DNA from: Halogeometricum pallidum JCM 14848
GTDB taxonomy: Archaea > Halobacteriota > Halobacteria > Halobacteriales > Haloferacaceae
Assembly (NCBI RefSeq): GCF_000337095.1
Contig: NZ_AOIV01000006.1
Coordinates: forward strand, 60,310-124,309
Direction of reading: 5' to 3'
DNA length: 64,000 nucleotides
In this document: positions 23,973-32,675 of the stretch, in pieces
How positions within the stretch are numbered: the stretch's first letter is position 1
Layout: each line of letters starts with the position of its first letter
Notes under the pieces: generated by a model
What the model saw: the letters and a program-made list of their open reading frames with translations, nothing else
Database searches by the model: none
Told to the model about the DNA's origin: nothing
Position numbers and translations under genes: made by a program

Positions 23973-24021
23973 GCGGACTCGCAGACGCGGCTGTTTTCAC
24001 GCTCGTCCCCGAACCGCCGCT

Positions 24022-25119
24022 ATGGACCCGAAAGTCAGGGAACACGCCGAGGTGCTCGTCGACTGGAGCGCCCGAATCGAGGCGGGCGACGACGTGGTCG
24101 TGAGCGTCGCCGAGGGGGCGCACGAACTCGCCGTCGCCGTCGCGGAGAAACTGGGCGAACGCGGCGCGAACGTCGTCACCACCTACGCCTCCGACGAAGT
24201 CTCCCGCGCCTACCTCCGCGCGCACGACCGGGCGTTCGAGACGGGCGAACACGAACTCGCCCTGTACGAGAACGCCGACTCCGTCCTCTTTCTCGGCGGC
24301 GGCCGCAACACCTTCGCCACCGCGGACGTGCCCGGCGAGACGCGGCAGGCCGCCGCGCGGGCCGCCGAACCCGTCCGCGAGGCGCGCATGGACACCGACT
24401 GGGTGTCGACGGTCCACCCGACGCGGTCGCTCGCCCAACAGGCGGGGATGTCCTACGAAGCGTACCGCGAGTTCGTCTACGACGCCGTCCTCCGCGACTG
24501 GGCGGAACTCGCCGAGGAGATGGCGCGGATGAAGGAGATTCTCGACGAGGGGTCGGAGGTCCGTCTGGTGAAGGGCGAGGACACCGACCTCCGGATGTCG
24601 ATCGAGGGTCGCAGAGCGGTCAACTCCGCCGCCTCCGTCGCCTACGACTCGCACAACCTCCCCTCGGGCGAGGTGTTCACCGCCCCGTACGACCCCGAAG
24701 GAGCGGTGTGCTTCGACGTGCCGATGACCCTCTCGGGGACGCGCGTGCGGGACGTCCGCCTGACCTTCGAGGGCGGCGAAGTCGTCGATTTCTCGGCGGC
24801 GTCCGGCGAGGACGCGCTTTCGGACGTGCTCGACACCGACGAAGGGGCGCGCCGCCTCGGCGAACTCGGCATCGGGATGAACCGCGGCATCGACCGCTTC
24901 ACCGACAGCGTCCTCTTCGACGAGAAGATGGGCGACACCGTCCACCTCGCGGTCGGCCGCGCCTACGACGCCTGTCTGCCCGAGGGGGAGGCGGGCAACG
25001 ACTCGGCCGTCCACGTCGACATGATAACGGACGTGAGCGAGGACTCCCGCATCGAGGTGGACGGCGACGTCGTCCAGCGAAACGGCGTCTTCCCGTGGGA
25101 GGACGGATTCGAGGGCTGA
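24022..25119 (+). CDS. M29-family (thermophilic AmpS-like) metallo-aminopeptidase
   Basis: 365-aa cytosolic aminopeptidase of family M29, which removes N-terminal amino acids using two metal ions. The N-terminal domain includes VVVSVAEGAHELAVAVAEK and DSVLFLGGG; the catalytic C-terminal half contains DLRMSIEGRR, HNLPSGEVFTAPY (NLPxGEV being diagnostic for M29) and ELGIGMNRGIDRFT ... GRAYD. Length is slightly under the 400-410 aa of bacterial AmpS. It lies 49 bp downstream of the CBS gene, same strand, possibly co-transcribed. Confidence 0.9.
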   Translation: MDPKVREHAEVLVDWSARIEAGDDVVVSVAEGAHELAVAVAEKLGERGANVVTTYASDEVSRAYLRAHDRAFETGEHELALYENADSVLFLGGGRNTFATADVPGETRQAAARAAEPVREARMDTDWVSTVHPTRSLAQQAGMSYEAYREFVYDAVLRDWAELAEEMARMKEILDEGSEVRLVKGEDTDLRMSIEGRRAVNSAASVAYDSHNLPSGEVFTAPYDPEGAVCFDVPMTLSGTRVRDVRLTFEGGEVVDFSAASGEDALSDVLDTDEGARRLGELGIGMNRGIDRFTDSVLFDEKMGDTVHLAVGRAYDACLPEGEAGNDSAVHVDMITDVSEDSRIEVDGDVVQRNGVFPWEDGFEG

Positions 25120-25153
25120 CGCTCGGACCGGCGTCCGTCGGGGAGGCGCCGCG

Positions 25154-25288
25154 TTACTCCTGCGCCCGAGCGACGTTGTGCATCCGTTTGCCGCATCGCG
25201 GGCACATCGTCGTCGGGTCCCCCGGCTCCGACCGGAAACTGCACCGCGTGCACTCGTACCACTGCGACCGGTCGAACGACTCGTTCAT
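25154..25288 (-). CDS. 44-aa rubrerythrin-like zinc ribbon protein
   Basis: A 45-codon frame encoding MNESFDRSQWYECTRCSFRS and a second knuckle MCPRCGKRMHN. The two CxxC pairs (Cys13/Cys16 and Cys30/Cys33) form a rubredoxin-like zinc ribbon. Haloarchaea have many such single-ribbon micro-proteins, often annotated as rubrerythrin-like domain proteins; roles are mostly unknown. It is divergent from rps6e. Confidence 0.8.
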   Translation of the reverse strand: MNESFDRSQWYECTRCSFRSEPGDPTTMCPRCGKRMHNVARAQE

Positions 25289-25422
25289 ACGGATCGTACG
25301 CGCCCATCCTTGTTGAATGTTATCTAGTCTCACACTAGACGTTCACCCGGCCCACGAACCGAGGCTGAGACGGCGCAAGCGCTTTCGACGTACTTTTTAC
25401 CGGCTGTCGTTTGAATCCACCC

Positions 25423-25839
25423 ATGGCAGAATTCCAGGTTGTCGTCTCCGACCCCGACGCGGGTGACACCCACCAGTTCGAGGTCGACGGACAGGACGCG
25501 AACCGATTCCTCGGCCGAGACATCGGCGACGAAGTCGACGGCGGCGCCGTCGGCCTCGACGGCTTCACGCTCGAAATCACGGGCGGGTCCGACGAGGCGG
25601 GCCGCCCGATGCGCGCGAACATCGCCGGGTCGGACCTCAAGGAACTCCTCCTCGAGGGCGGCGTCGGCTACAAGCCCTCCCGCGACGGCGAGCGAAAGCG
25701 CGTTACCGTCCGCGGTCGGCAGGTCTCCGACGAGACGGCGCAGGTCAACGCCAAGGTTCTCGACGGCGGCGACGTGGCCGCGGCCCTCGGTGAGGGCGAC
25801 GAGGACGAGGACGCGGACGCCGAAGACGACGACGAGTAA
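25423..25839 (+). CDS. rps6e: 30S ribosomal protein S6e
   Basis: 138-aa archaeal/eukaryal small-subunit protein. [47 protein letters not shown] and [19 protein letters not shown] are characteristic of S6e. A TTG four codons upstream is open, but the ATG at 25423 matches the family N-terminus. An acidic tail ([13 protein letters not shown]) is the usual haloarchaeal addition. The downstream DUF7112-like gene follows after 13 bp and is likely co-transcribed. Confidence 0.96.
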   Translation: MAEFQVVVSDPDAGDTHQFEVDGQDANRFLGRDIGDEVDGGAVGLDGFTLEITGGSDEAGRPMRANIAGSDLKELLLEGGVGYKPSRDGERKRVTVRGRQVSDETAQVNAKVLDGGDVAAALGEGDEDEDADAEDDDE

Positions 25840-25852
25840 CACCTCCGCCACC

Positions 25853-26287
25853 GTGTCGGAACGCGTCCCCAGCGACCACGACTCGGTGTCGTCCTACCGC
25901 GCGAAAATCGCGCGTAGCGGCGGCACTCGCCGTCCCTGCCTCCGTTTCCCCGACGAGGCGGCCGTCGAGGACGGCGACCTGATTCGACTCTCGCTCGGCG
26001 GCGACCTGTACCACGCCCGCGTCGACGCCGACAGTTCCGGCCGCCTCCTCCGCGGCGCCTACGACAACAAACGCCTCGCGCGGACGCCCGGCGAGGGCGA
26101 GAACCGCCTCGTCGAGTGGTGCGAGGAGACGGGCCGCGACCCCGGGTCGGCCGTCGAAGTCGACGAACTCGACGCGGGCTACTGTTACGGCATCCGCGAA
26201 CCCGGCAAGCGCGTCGTCTACTCCGTTCCCGACCGGCCGAACGAGTCGTTAGCGGACATCGCCGAGACCCTCGGGCGCGACGAGTGA
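25853..26287 (+). CDS. Conserved haloarchaeal protein (DUF7112-like) downstream of S6e
   Basis: 144-aa acidic cytosolic protein starting at GTG 25853. Visible features: RAKIARSGGTRRPCLRFPDEA, a DGDLIRLSLGGDLYHARVD strand-rich segment, LRGAYDNKRLAR and a C-terminal CYGIREPGKRVVYSVPD. The family (DUF7112 by memory) is restricted to haloarchaea and often sits after rps6e, suggesting a link to translation, though no motif proves it. A long overlapping open frame starting inside rps6e is spurious. Confidence 0.75.
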   Translation: MSERVPSDHDSVSSYRAKIARSGGTRRPCLRFPDEAAVEDGDLIRLSLGGDLYHARVDADSSGRLLRGAYDNKRLARTPGEGENRLVEWCEETGRDPGSAVEVDELDAGYCYGIREPGKRVVYSVPDRPNESLADIAETLGRDE

Positions 26288-26365
26288 GGCGGGACCGGCC
26301 GGGAGCGGCGACGGCGAGCGACGGAGTTCAGGCGACTTTTACCGTTCCGCCGGCACTCTCACGGC

Positions 26366-26863
26366 ATGAGCAAACTCGACGAGTTCCTCGCGGGCGACCG
26401 CCACGACGACGTGGCGCTGTTTCTGACGCACGAGTACCTCGACAGCGACGGTAAGCTCTCTCGTCTGGGCGAGGAAGTGGAGGACGGCTACGTCCTCGTC
26501 GTCGACGGCGACGACGGTCGAAGCGCGTTCGCCGCCGGTACCGGCATGGACCCCATGGAGTTCTCCCGCACGGCGATGGAGGAGACGGGGCACGTCGACC
26601 GCGACCTCGGCGGCGGCGAGTGCCCGGAGAGGGACGACGACGGAGACGAGGACGAAGACGGCGACCACCGCGCCGAGTTCATCTTCGCCTTCTCGGAGGC
26701 GCAAAACGAGGAAGTCGGCGGCCTCTACGCCCGCGGCGAGGTGGTCCACGCGTACGCCCACTGCGCCTGCGGCGCGAACTACTCGGACAAGTGGGTCGTT
26801 GGCGAGGAGACGGAGACCGGCGTGCAACCCGGCGACTCCGACCCCGCCCACGCGAACGAGTAG
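26366..26863 (+). CDS. DUF5807-family protein
   Basis: 165-aa acidic protein of a haloarchaeal family of unknown function. Landmarks are MSKLDEFLAGDRHDDVALFL, GRSAFAAGTGMDPMEFSRTAM, AQNEEVGGLYARGEVVHAYAHC and ACGANYSDKWVVG. Cysteines at the CAC (about 139-141) and GECPE positions may bind zinc. A DDDGDEDEDGD linker interrupts the middle. It probably starts its own transcription unit 79 bp after the DUF7112-like gene. Confidence 0.82.
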   Translation: MSKLDEFLAGDRHDDVALFLTHEYLDSDGKLSRLGEEVEDGYVLVVDGDDGRSAFAAGTGMDPMEFSRTAMEETGHVDRDLGGGECPERDDDGDEDEDGDHRAEFIFAFSEAQNEEVGGLYARGEVVHAYAHCACGANYSDKWVVGEETETGVQPGDSDPAHANE

Positions 26864-26927
26864 CCGCCGACGCGGGCCGGCAGAGCGCAGCGTTCGGATT
26901 CGGGCGGCGCGTCGATTCTCCGGTAAC

Positions 26928-27125
26928 TCACGCGGCGTTGACCCGACGCTCGAAGACGAGGAACTTGGTCCCGCCGCCGGAGTAATCTATCGTCTCGATG
27001 AGTCGCCAGCCGTCGGCGGCCAACTCGTTTATCTCGTCTTTCGGGTTCGCGGACTCCTTTTTCAGCGCCTCGCGCGGCACCCGAAGCGTCTCGTACTCCC
27101 ATCGGTCGTCTCCCTGTCGAGTCAC
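26928..27125 (-). CDS. DUF4177-family small protein
   Basis: 65-aa protein with the DUF4177 pattern WEYETLRV...NELAADGWRLIETI...KFLVFERR. This small alpha/beta domain is common in bacteria and archaea but has no assigned function. The gene is convergent with the DUF5807 gene; its upstream side carries the 75-bp palindromic element at 27157-27231. Confidence 0.85.
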   Translation of the reverse strand: MTRQGDDRWEYETLRVPREALKKESANPKDEINELAADGWRLIETIDYSGGGTKFLVFERRVNAA

Positions 27126-27156
27126 GTGTGAACGTGCGGCCGGAGGCAGATATAGA

Positions 27157-27231
27157 GTAGCGTTCGCAACCGAGTACTTATCCGGTGCACGACGTCGTGC
27201 GGTCGAGTGAGTGAGGACCTGTGAACGCTAC
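27157..27231. repeat. 75-bp palindromic intergenic element, copy A
   Basis: Perfect 9-bp terminal inverted repeats GTAGCGTTC (27157-27165) and GAACGCTAC (27223-27231) enclose a core with GCAACCGAGTAC and a palindrome GCACGACGTCGTGC followed by GGTCGAG. A second copy with the same layout, same length within 1-2 bp and the same core lies at 52004-52077. It sits between two minus-strand genes. Not a known tRNA or IS end; may be an RNA hairpin, terminator or MITE-like repeat. Confidence 0.75.
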
Positions 27232-27300
27232 GATAGCTGTTCTGACCGGACGACGACCCGCGGCCGAGTGCCGGTTTGACCGCCGCGCGAACGCGACCGC

Positions 27301-27690
27301 CTACGGATATCTAGACCCGCGAACGGTCACGTTGTACGTGTCGACGACGGTTCCGTTGACGGTGTTCACCGCCACGATCTGTGACCGCGTCTGGGTCGGT
27401 ATCGGGAGGGAGACGGACGTCTGCCCGGCGTCGACCGTCGTCGTGTAGAACGACGACCCGCTGTCGGTGATGACGTTGAGGCGCGTGACGCCCATCTCGG
27501 TCGTCGCCGCGGGCGCGAGCGTCACCGACGCCTGTACGGACGACGTCCCCCACTCGCTGACCGTCGACACCCGCTCGAACACCGCCGAGTCCTCGGACGA
27601 CCCGATCGACGGACTCACCGTGACGCACCCCGCGGTGACGACCAACAGCGCGACGGCGGCGATGACGCACAGTCGTCGGTTCGGATTCAT
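27301..27690 (-). CDS. Small lipoprotein of unknown function
   Basis: 129-aa exported protein with an N-terminal signal (NRRLCVIAAVALLVVTAGC) ending in a lipobox VTAGC at Cys22, so the mature protein is lipid-anchored outside the cell membrane. The remainder is rich in Ser/Thr/Val with a probable Ig-like beta-sandwich (VQASVTLAPAATTEMGVTRL ... GTVVDTYNVTVRG). No family recognised. Confidence 0.78.
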   Translation of the reverse strand: MNPNRRLCVIAAVALLVVTAGCVTVSPSIGSSEDSAVFERVSTVSEWGTSSVQASVTLAPAATTEMGVTRLNVITDSGSSFYTTTVDAGQTSVSLPIPTQTRSQIVAVNTVNGTVVDTYNVTVRGSRYP

Positions 27691-27873
27691 CGCTCGGCCC
27701 TTCGCAGGACACTCATATCACTCCTTCGACCTTAATGTAAGCAAAATTCCGGTCTGAAAAAACCGGCGAACGGTGCCTGAGCGACAACGGTAAAGTCGGT
27801 GACTGACGACGGGTCTACTAACTTCTACTGCCATGTGCGAACACAGACGAGAGCGTCGCGAGGCGACGCCGCG

Positions 27874-28950
27874 ATGACCGACGAGCCGTCGGACACCATC
27901 GACACGCGCGAGGAGGACCCGAACCTCGACCAGTCCGATATCGACGACGACATCGGCACGGCGAACACGATGCGCGAACGCGGCGGCGAGACGCGCATCA
28001 AGACGTGGTTGGTGCTCGACGGCAGTCGCCTCCTCGTCACCGCGATGCTGGCGTCGCTCATCTTCGGCGTGTTCGTCTTCGGGGGCATGTTCTACTACCA
28101 GTACTACCTCACCGACGCCCTGACGGCCGACACCGTCGAGACGGTGTTCTCGACGATGATCAGCGTCATCGTCACCGGCGTCACGCTCACCCTGACCATC
28201 TCGCAGATCATCATCTCGCAGGAGAACGGCCCGCTGGGCGACCAGCGCGAGCGGATGAGTAACACGATGGATTTCCGGGAGTACACGAAGGAGATAACCG
28301 GGTCGCCGACGCCCGCCGACCCCTCGGCGTTTCTGCGCGCGCTCATCTTAGAGAGCAAGGACTACGCGAAGACCCTCCGCGAATCGGTCGCCGACAGCGG
28401 CGACGAGGACCTCCGAGCGGAGGTCGGCGAGTTCACGAGCAGCCTCGTCGAGAACGCCGACGCCGCGGAGCAGAAGCTCGAAGGGCGGAAGTTCGGGTCG
28501 TACACGGTCGTCTCGGCGGCCCTCGACTACAACTACGGCTACAAGATATTCCAGATCGAACGCATCGCGGACGACCACAAAGACGTCATCTCCGAGGAGA
28601 CGGAGATCATCCTCGACGATCTCAAGACCGCGCTCTCGATGTTCGGACCCGCCCGCGAGCACATCAAGACGCTGTACTTCGAGTGGGAACTCATCAGTCT
28701 CTCGCAGAACATCCTCTATCTCTCCGTGCCCGCGCTCATCACCGCCGGTTTCGTGACGACGTACCTCGGCGGGAGCGCGCTCTCGGGGACGGTGCTCGGC
28801 GTTCCGAACCTCATCTGGGTCACCTCCGCGGCGTTCGCCATCACGACGCTTCCCTTCCTGCTCCTCATCTCCTACATCGCGCGCATCGCGACCATCGCCA
28901 AGCGGACGCTCGCCATCGGCCCGTTCATCCTCCGGGATTCGCAGCGATGA
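27874..28950 (+). CDS. Conserved haloarchaeal membrane protein
   Basis: 358 aa from ATG 27874 (an alternative ATG lies 75 bp upstream in the same frame). The N-terminal 45 residues are acidic and cytosolic. Two membrane helices follow (LVTAMLASLIFGVFVFGGMF and an ISVIVTGVTLTLTISQIII stretch), then a soluble helical domain of ~150 residues (FREYTKEITGSPTPADPSAF ... YGYKIFQIERIADDH), and two C-terminal helices (LYLSVPALITAGFVTTYLGG and NLIWVTSAAFAITTLPFLLL). Resembles DUF2254-like or channel-like membrane proteins only in general layout. Function unknown. Confidence 0.75.
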   Translation: MTDEPSDTIDTREEDPNLDQSDIDDDIGTANTMRERGGETRIKTWLVLDGSRLLVTAMLASLIFGVFVFGGMFYYQYYLTDALTADTVETVFSTMISVIVTGVTLTLTISQIIISQENGPLGDQRERMSNTMDFREYTKEITGSPTPADPSAFLRALILESKDYAKTLRESVADSGDEDLRAEVGEFTSSLVENADAAEQKLEGRKFGSYTVVSAALDYNYGYKIFQIERIADDHKDVISEETEIILDDLKTALSMFGPAREHIKTLYFEWELISLSQNILYLSVPALITAGFVTTYLGGSALSGTVLGVPNLIWVTSAAFAITTLPFLLLISYIARIATIAKRTLAIGPFILRDSQR

Positions 28951-29092
28951 CGCACCGTCGGCCGTCTCTCCGACGCTGCCGGCGCACACGCGTCGCCGCC
29001 GACTGCTCCCGCTGGCGTCAATCGACGAGCGGGCGTCCCTCTCGCCGTGAACGGTCGCCTTCACCGACGCTCTCTTCTCCGAGTCGGCGACG

Positions 29093-30328
29093 TTACCGGT
29101 CCGTCTCGACGCCCTCGTCGTCCGCGTCTTCCTCGACCGCTTCGGCGACGCGCTCGAACGCCGCGAGGATGACGCGCTTCGTCGCCGCGCCGTTCGTCGT
29201 CCAGTGGTGCGCGTAGTCGAGCATGTCGTCGTAGATGTCGGGCTTACAGCCCGCCGCCTTCGGGTGGCCGCCGCCGTTCACCTGTCGGGCCACCTCGTGG
29301 GCGCGCTCGAAGTCGTCGGAGCCGCGGATGCTCGCGCTCCCGGCTGGCTTGACGACGACGGCGGCGTCGGAACCGCGTTCGCGCAGCCCCTCGGCCACCT
29401 CGTTCTGCGAGCACCGGCCGTAGGTGACGCCGACCGTCCACGGGCCGACGCGCTTCATCTCGGCGCGGTCGAGGGCGGCGTCGATGAGCTGCTGTTTCTC
29501 CACGCGGCGGAGTTCGATGAACTGCTCGACTATCTCGGGCAGGTCGACGCCGTAGGCGCCGACGACGGCAACGTACTCCTCGGGGCTGACCCAGTAGGCG
29601 TAGTCGGAGAGGTCGTCGCTCTCGGGGATGTTCTTCTGCCAGAGGTCGTGGTCGCGGGTCACCTCCGCGAGGTCGGTCCACCGCTCGCCGAACTCGTAGT
29701 CGAGCGACCGGAGCGTCACGTCCGTCGAGCACTCCTCGTCGGACTCGCCGACCACGAGGTCGACGCCCGCCTCGCGGACGGCCGCGGCCGCCTCCTCGTT
29801 CCACTGGTGGTGGTCGTACCACGACACCGACCCCGCGCGGTCGAGGAGGGCGTCCAGTTCCGCTTCGACCCACTCGTACTCGTCCGGGCAGAGGTCGCAG
29901 ACGTAGGCGTCGATGCCGTCCGGGGCGTACTCGGCGACTCGTTCGAGCGCCTCGTCCAGCGAGTACGGGCCCGCGCCGACCAGCGCGACGGTCGACCGGG
30001 GGGTCTCCTCGTCCTCGGGTTCTTCGGCCTCCTCCTCGTCGTCCATCGGCCCCTCGGACTCCCACCGTTCGACGCGGCGGGCCACGTCGTCCTCGAACGT
30101 CGCCACGTCGAGGGCGGCGCCGTACATCTCGCGTATCAGCGCGACGCAACCGAGTCCGTCCGCGTCGGTGTCGGCGATGACGACGGCTTCGGCGTCCTCG
30201 ACGGCCTCCGCGACTCTCTCCTCGGCGCGGTCCTCGTCCAGCGAGTCCGGGTAGAAAAAGCCCGCGCCGGGCAACTGCGACTTCCGCGACAGCGACAGGC
30301 GGGAACTGTCGATGAGTTCGTCTTCCAT
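29093..30328 (-). CDS. DHH/DHHA1-family phosphoesterase (RecJ-like)
   Basis: 411-aa metal-dependent phosphoesterase or exonuclease. The DHH domain has DTDADG (53-58), a conserved Asp (VCDLCPDE) and WYDHHQW with the name-giving DHH motif; the DHHA1 domain ends with VNGGGHPKAAG, the substrate-binding GGGH motif. An acidic insert (DDEEEAEEPEDEE) separates strands. Archaeal relatives include RecJ-like proteins of replication or RNA turnover and oligoribonucleases; this sequence alone does not decide. Confidence 0.9.
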   Translation of the reverse strand: MEDELIDSSRLSLSRKSQLPGAGFFYPDSLDEDRAEERVAEAVEDAEAVVIADTDADGLGCVALIREMYGAALDVATFEDDVARRVERWESEGPMDDEEEAEEPEDEETPRSTVALVGAGPYSLDEALERVAEYAPDGIDAYVCDLCPDEYEWVEAELDALLDRAGSVSWYDHHQWNEEAAAAVREAGVDLVVGESDEECSTDVTLRSLDYEFGERWTDLAEVTRDHDLWQKNIPESDDLSDYAYWVSPEEYVAVVGAYGVDLPEIVEQFIELRRVEKQQLIDAALDRAEMKRVGPWTVGVTYGRCSQNEVAEGLRERGSDAAVVVKPAGSASIRGSDDFERAHEVARQVNGGGHPKAAGCKPDIYDDMLDYAHHWTTNGAATKRVILAAFERVAEAVEEDADDEGVETDR

Positions 30329-30563
30329 ACCGGGGCGAGGGGAGCGGGGGTGAAAGAGCCGGTGGTCTACGCGACGACGCCGCGACGTTCCCGAGGCCCG
30401 GAGGCGGATTCGCGAGACGTACGTACCGCTCCGTACCGCTCATAGCAGCGTTCATCCTCCGTGCCGCCGCGTGTCGAGACGACCGGCGCGGCCGCTCGGA
30501 GGCGGTCGTCCGACGCCGTCACCGAACGCTCGCCGCGTCCGTGACTCCCGCACCCCACCATCC

Positions 30564-31025
30564 ATGACCGAGACAGACGCGGTCCCCCGAACGACCGACG
30601 ACGAACCGGCGCGCCGAATCGACCCGCGCTTCGTCGAGGGGCGGGGTCGACTCGTCCTGTTCGGCGGGGCGTGGTGGCTCGCCCTCGGGGAAGCCGTCGG
30701 CATCGCTCCCGTCGTCTGGGGCGGCGTCGTCATCGTCGCGGGGGCGTTCGGCCTCGACACCGTCGGCAAACTCCTCCGCTACCGCGCCCTGCCGATACCG
30801 AGCGCTGATCGACTCACGCTCGGTGCGACGCGGACGCTCCTCGCCCTCGCGGCCGTGGCGGTCCTCGCCGGCTACGCCGACGGTCGGTACGGCGGCGGCG
30901 GGATTCGAATCCTTCGGTGGCTGGCGACGGCCGGCGTCGGATGCGGACTGCTGCACGTCGCCGCGCGGTCGCTGTACCTCCCGGCGAGGGAGTCGGCCGT
31001 CGACGGCGACGTGCCCTCGGAATAG
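30564..31025 (+). CDS. Small membrane protein of unknown function
   Basis: 153 aa from ATG 30564. After a charged 30-residue N-terminus it has four predicted membrane helices (LVLFGGAWWLALGEAVGIAP, VVWGGVVIVAGAFGLDTVG, TRTLLALAAVAVLAGY, LATAGVGCGLLHVAARSLYL). It ends 27 bp before the convergent universal stress gene. No family recognised. Confidence 0.6.
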   Translation: MTETDAVPRTTDDEPARRIDPRFVEGRGRLVLFGGAWWLALGEAVGIAPVVWGGVVIVAGAFGLDTVGKLLRYRALPIPSADRLTLGATRTLLALAAVAVLAGYADGRYGGGGIRILRWLATAGVGCGLLHVAARSLYLPARESAVDGDVPSE

Positions 31026-31052
31026 CGCGGCCGCGGTCGCACGCCGTCGCGC

Positions 31053-31514
31053 TCAGACCGACTCGGGCGTCCCGGTCGGTCCCTCTTCGTCCTCCGCCAA
31101 CTGCCGGACGGTCAGCACCGGGACCGGACAGGTGCGCACGACGCGTTCGGCGACCGACCCGATGAGAAAGCGGTTCTCGCCGTGTCGGCCGCGCGTCCCC
31201 ATCGCCACCACGTCGGCGTCCACCTCGCGGGCGTAGTCGCCGACGACGGTGGCCGGACGCCCCTCGCGGACGGCGGTGGTCACCGCCCGGTCGGTCTCGG
31301 TTTCGACCTCCGAGAGGGCGCGTTCGCCGCGTTCGGTCAGGGCCTCGCTCATCTCCTCGCGGAGTCGATCCGGGGAGGACTCCACCTCGCCCGCGTCGAC
31401 GACGTACAGCGCGTGGACCGACGCGTCGAAGCGGTCGGCGAGGTCCAGGGCGACGCCGACGGCCCGGCGGACGCTCTCGGACCCGTCGGTCGCGATGACG
31501 ATGGTGTCGAACAT
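31053..31514 (-). CDS. Universal stress protein UspA family (copy 1)
   Basis: 153-aa single-domain Usp with MFDTIVIATDGSESVRRAVG at the start and the ATP-binding signature MGTRGRHGENRFLIGSVAERVV (G-2x-G-9x-G-S), indicating the nucleotide-binding subclass. Cytosolic, role in stress survival inferred from the family. First of three Usp genes within 2 kb. Confidence 0.92.
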   Translation of the reverse strand: MFDTIVIATDGSESVRRAVGVALDLADRFDASVHALYVVDAGEVESSPDRLREEMSEALTERGERALSEVETETDRAVTTAVREGRPATVVGDYAREVDADVVAMGTRGRHGENRFLIGSVAERVVRTCPVPVLTVRQLAEDEEGPTGTPESV

Positions 31515-31640
31515 GCGCGGCGCTACGGCGGTGGGCGGCTTAAAACCATAGTCGCGTCCGCGGGTCCCCGCTCGACCGCGCGTCCGAACCGGCAGCCCGC
31601 GGGGTGGGTCTTTTTGACGGCGGCCGTCTCATCCTCCCGT

Positions 31641-32099
31641 ATGACTGACCGCCGTCCGTTGGACGTGAACCTCGTCCTCGTCCCCGTCGACCGGAGCGAG
31701 GAGTCCACGAACGCCGTCGAACACGCCACCGCCGTCGCCGCTAAGTACGACGCGACGGTCCACGCCGTCCACGTCCTCGGCGAGGACGTGGTCCGCGCCA
31801 TCGAGAACGGCGCCGTGGACGAAGACGACGTCGCGGCCGACAGCGCGGTTATCGAGCGGACCGCCGGCGACCTCGCCGAACGCTACGGCGTCGAGGTCGC
31901 CACCTCGGTCGCCTACGGCTTCTCCACGCAGTCGAAACTCCGCCACCCGGGGAGCGTCATCCTCGACACGGCGGATGCGCTGAACGCGGACTTCATCGTC
32001 GTCCCGCGCGAACCGATGTCGGGCGACCCCGGCGAGGTGCTGGCGAAGGCCGCCGAGTACGTCCTCCTCTACGCCAGCCAGCCCGTCCTGTCGGTGTAG
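31641..32099 (+). CDS. Universal stress protein UspA family (copy 2)
   Basis: 152-aa Usp divergent from copy 1. It begins NLVLVPVDRSEESTNAVEHA and ends with YVLLYASQPVLSV. The glycine-rich ATP-binding loop of copy 1 is replaced by VVPREPMSGDPGEVLAKAAE, so it may not bind ATP in the usual way. Start ATG at 31641. Confidence 0.88.
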   Translation: MTDRRPLDVNLVLVPVDRSEESTNAVEHATAVAAKYDATVHAVHVLGEDVVRAIENGAVDEDDVAADSAVIERTAGDLAERYGVEVATSVAYGFSTQSKLRHPGSVILDTADALNADFIVVPREPMSGDPGEVLAKAAEYVLLYASQPVLSV

Positions 32100-32135
32100 A
32101 CGACGCTCGGGCGGGCGCTTTGGCCTTGGCCCGTC

Positions 32136-32675
32136 TCAGCCGTCGGAGAGGCGGAGCGTCATCTCCAACTCGAAGCTCTCCGAATCGCTCGTCTCGAACC
32201 CCATCTTCTTGTAGAGACCGACGGCGGCGCGGTTCCACCGCTCGACGGTCAACCACACCTTCTCCACGTCGTTCTCGGCGCCGTGACCCAACAGCACCTC
32301 CATGAGGTACGTCCCGATACCGGCCTCCTGGTACGCCTGCAGCACGAAGATGGCGAGTTCGGAGGCGTCGCCGTCGGGAACGAGCGTCGCGTGCCCGGCG
32401 GCGTCCTCGCCGTCCCACGCGATGACGTTCAGACAGCCCTCGGCGAGGATGTTGTCCAGCCAATCTCGGATGCGGCGCTCCTGCCCCGGCGGGATGCCCT
32501 GCGCCCGGTCGGCCGGGTCGAACGCGGTGTACATCTCCACGAGCGCCTCGAACTCCTCGTCGCTCCCGTCGTGCGGTCGGATCTCGATCTCGCGTCCCTC
32601 GCGGTCCTCGAACGCGAACGGCGGGGCCTCGAACGGCCCGGCGATCTCCTCGGGGTAGCGGCGTGACTCGCTCAT
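32136..32675 (-). CDS. GNAT-family N-acetyltransferase
   Basis: 179 aa from ATG 32675. The acetyl-CoA-binding motif A is LAIFVLQAYQEAGIGTYLMEVLL (Q-x-x-G-x-G/A variant), followed by VEKVWLTVERWNRAAVGLYKKMGFE, the canonical GNAT motif B. An N-terminal IRPHDGSDEEFEALVEMYTAF strand-helix starts the fold. It overlaps the stop of the upstream Usp gene by 4 bp (ATGA), so the two are translationally coupled; possible acetylation of stress proteins is speculation. Confidence 0.88.
   Translation of the reverse strand: MSESRRYPEEIAGPFEAPPFAFEDREGREIEIRPHDGSDEEFEALVEMYTAFDPADRAQGIPPGQERRIRDWLDNILAEGCLNVIAWDGEDAAGHATLVPDGDASELAIFVLQAYQEAGIGTYLMEVLLGHGAENDVEKVWLTVERWNRAAVGLYKKMGFETSDSESFELEMTLRLSDG

Noticed and set aside
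30897..30917. GGATTCGAATCC resembling a tRNA T-loop
   Set aside because: Inside a coding frame and no acceptor, D or anticodon arms fold around it.
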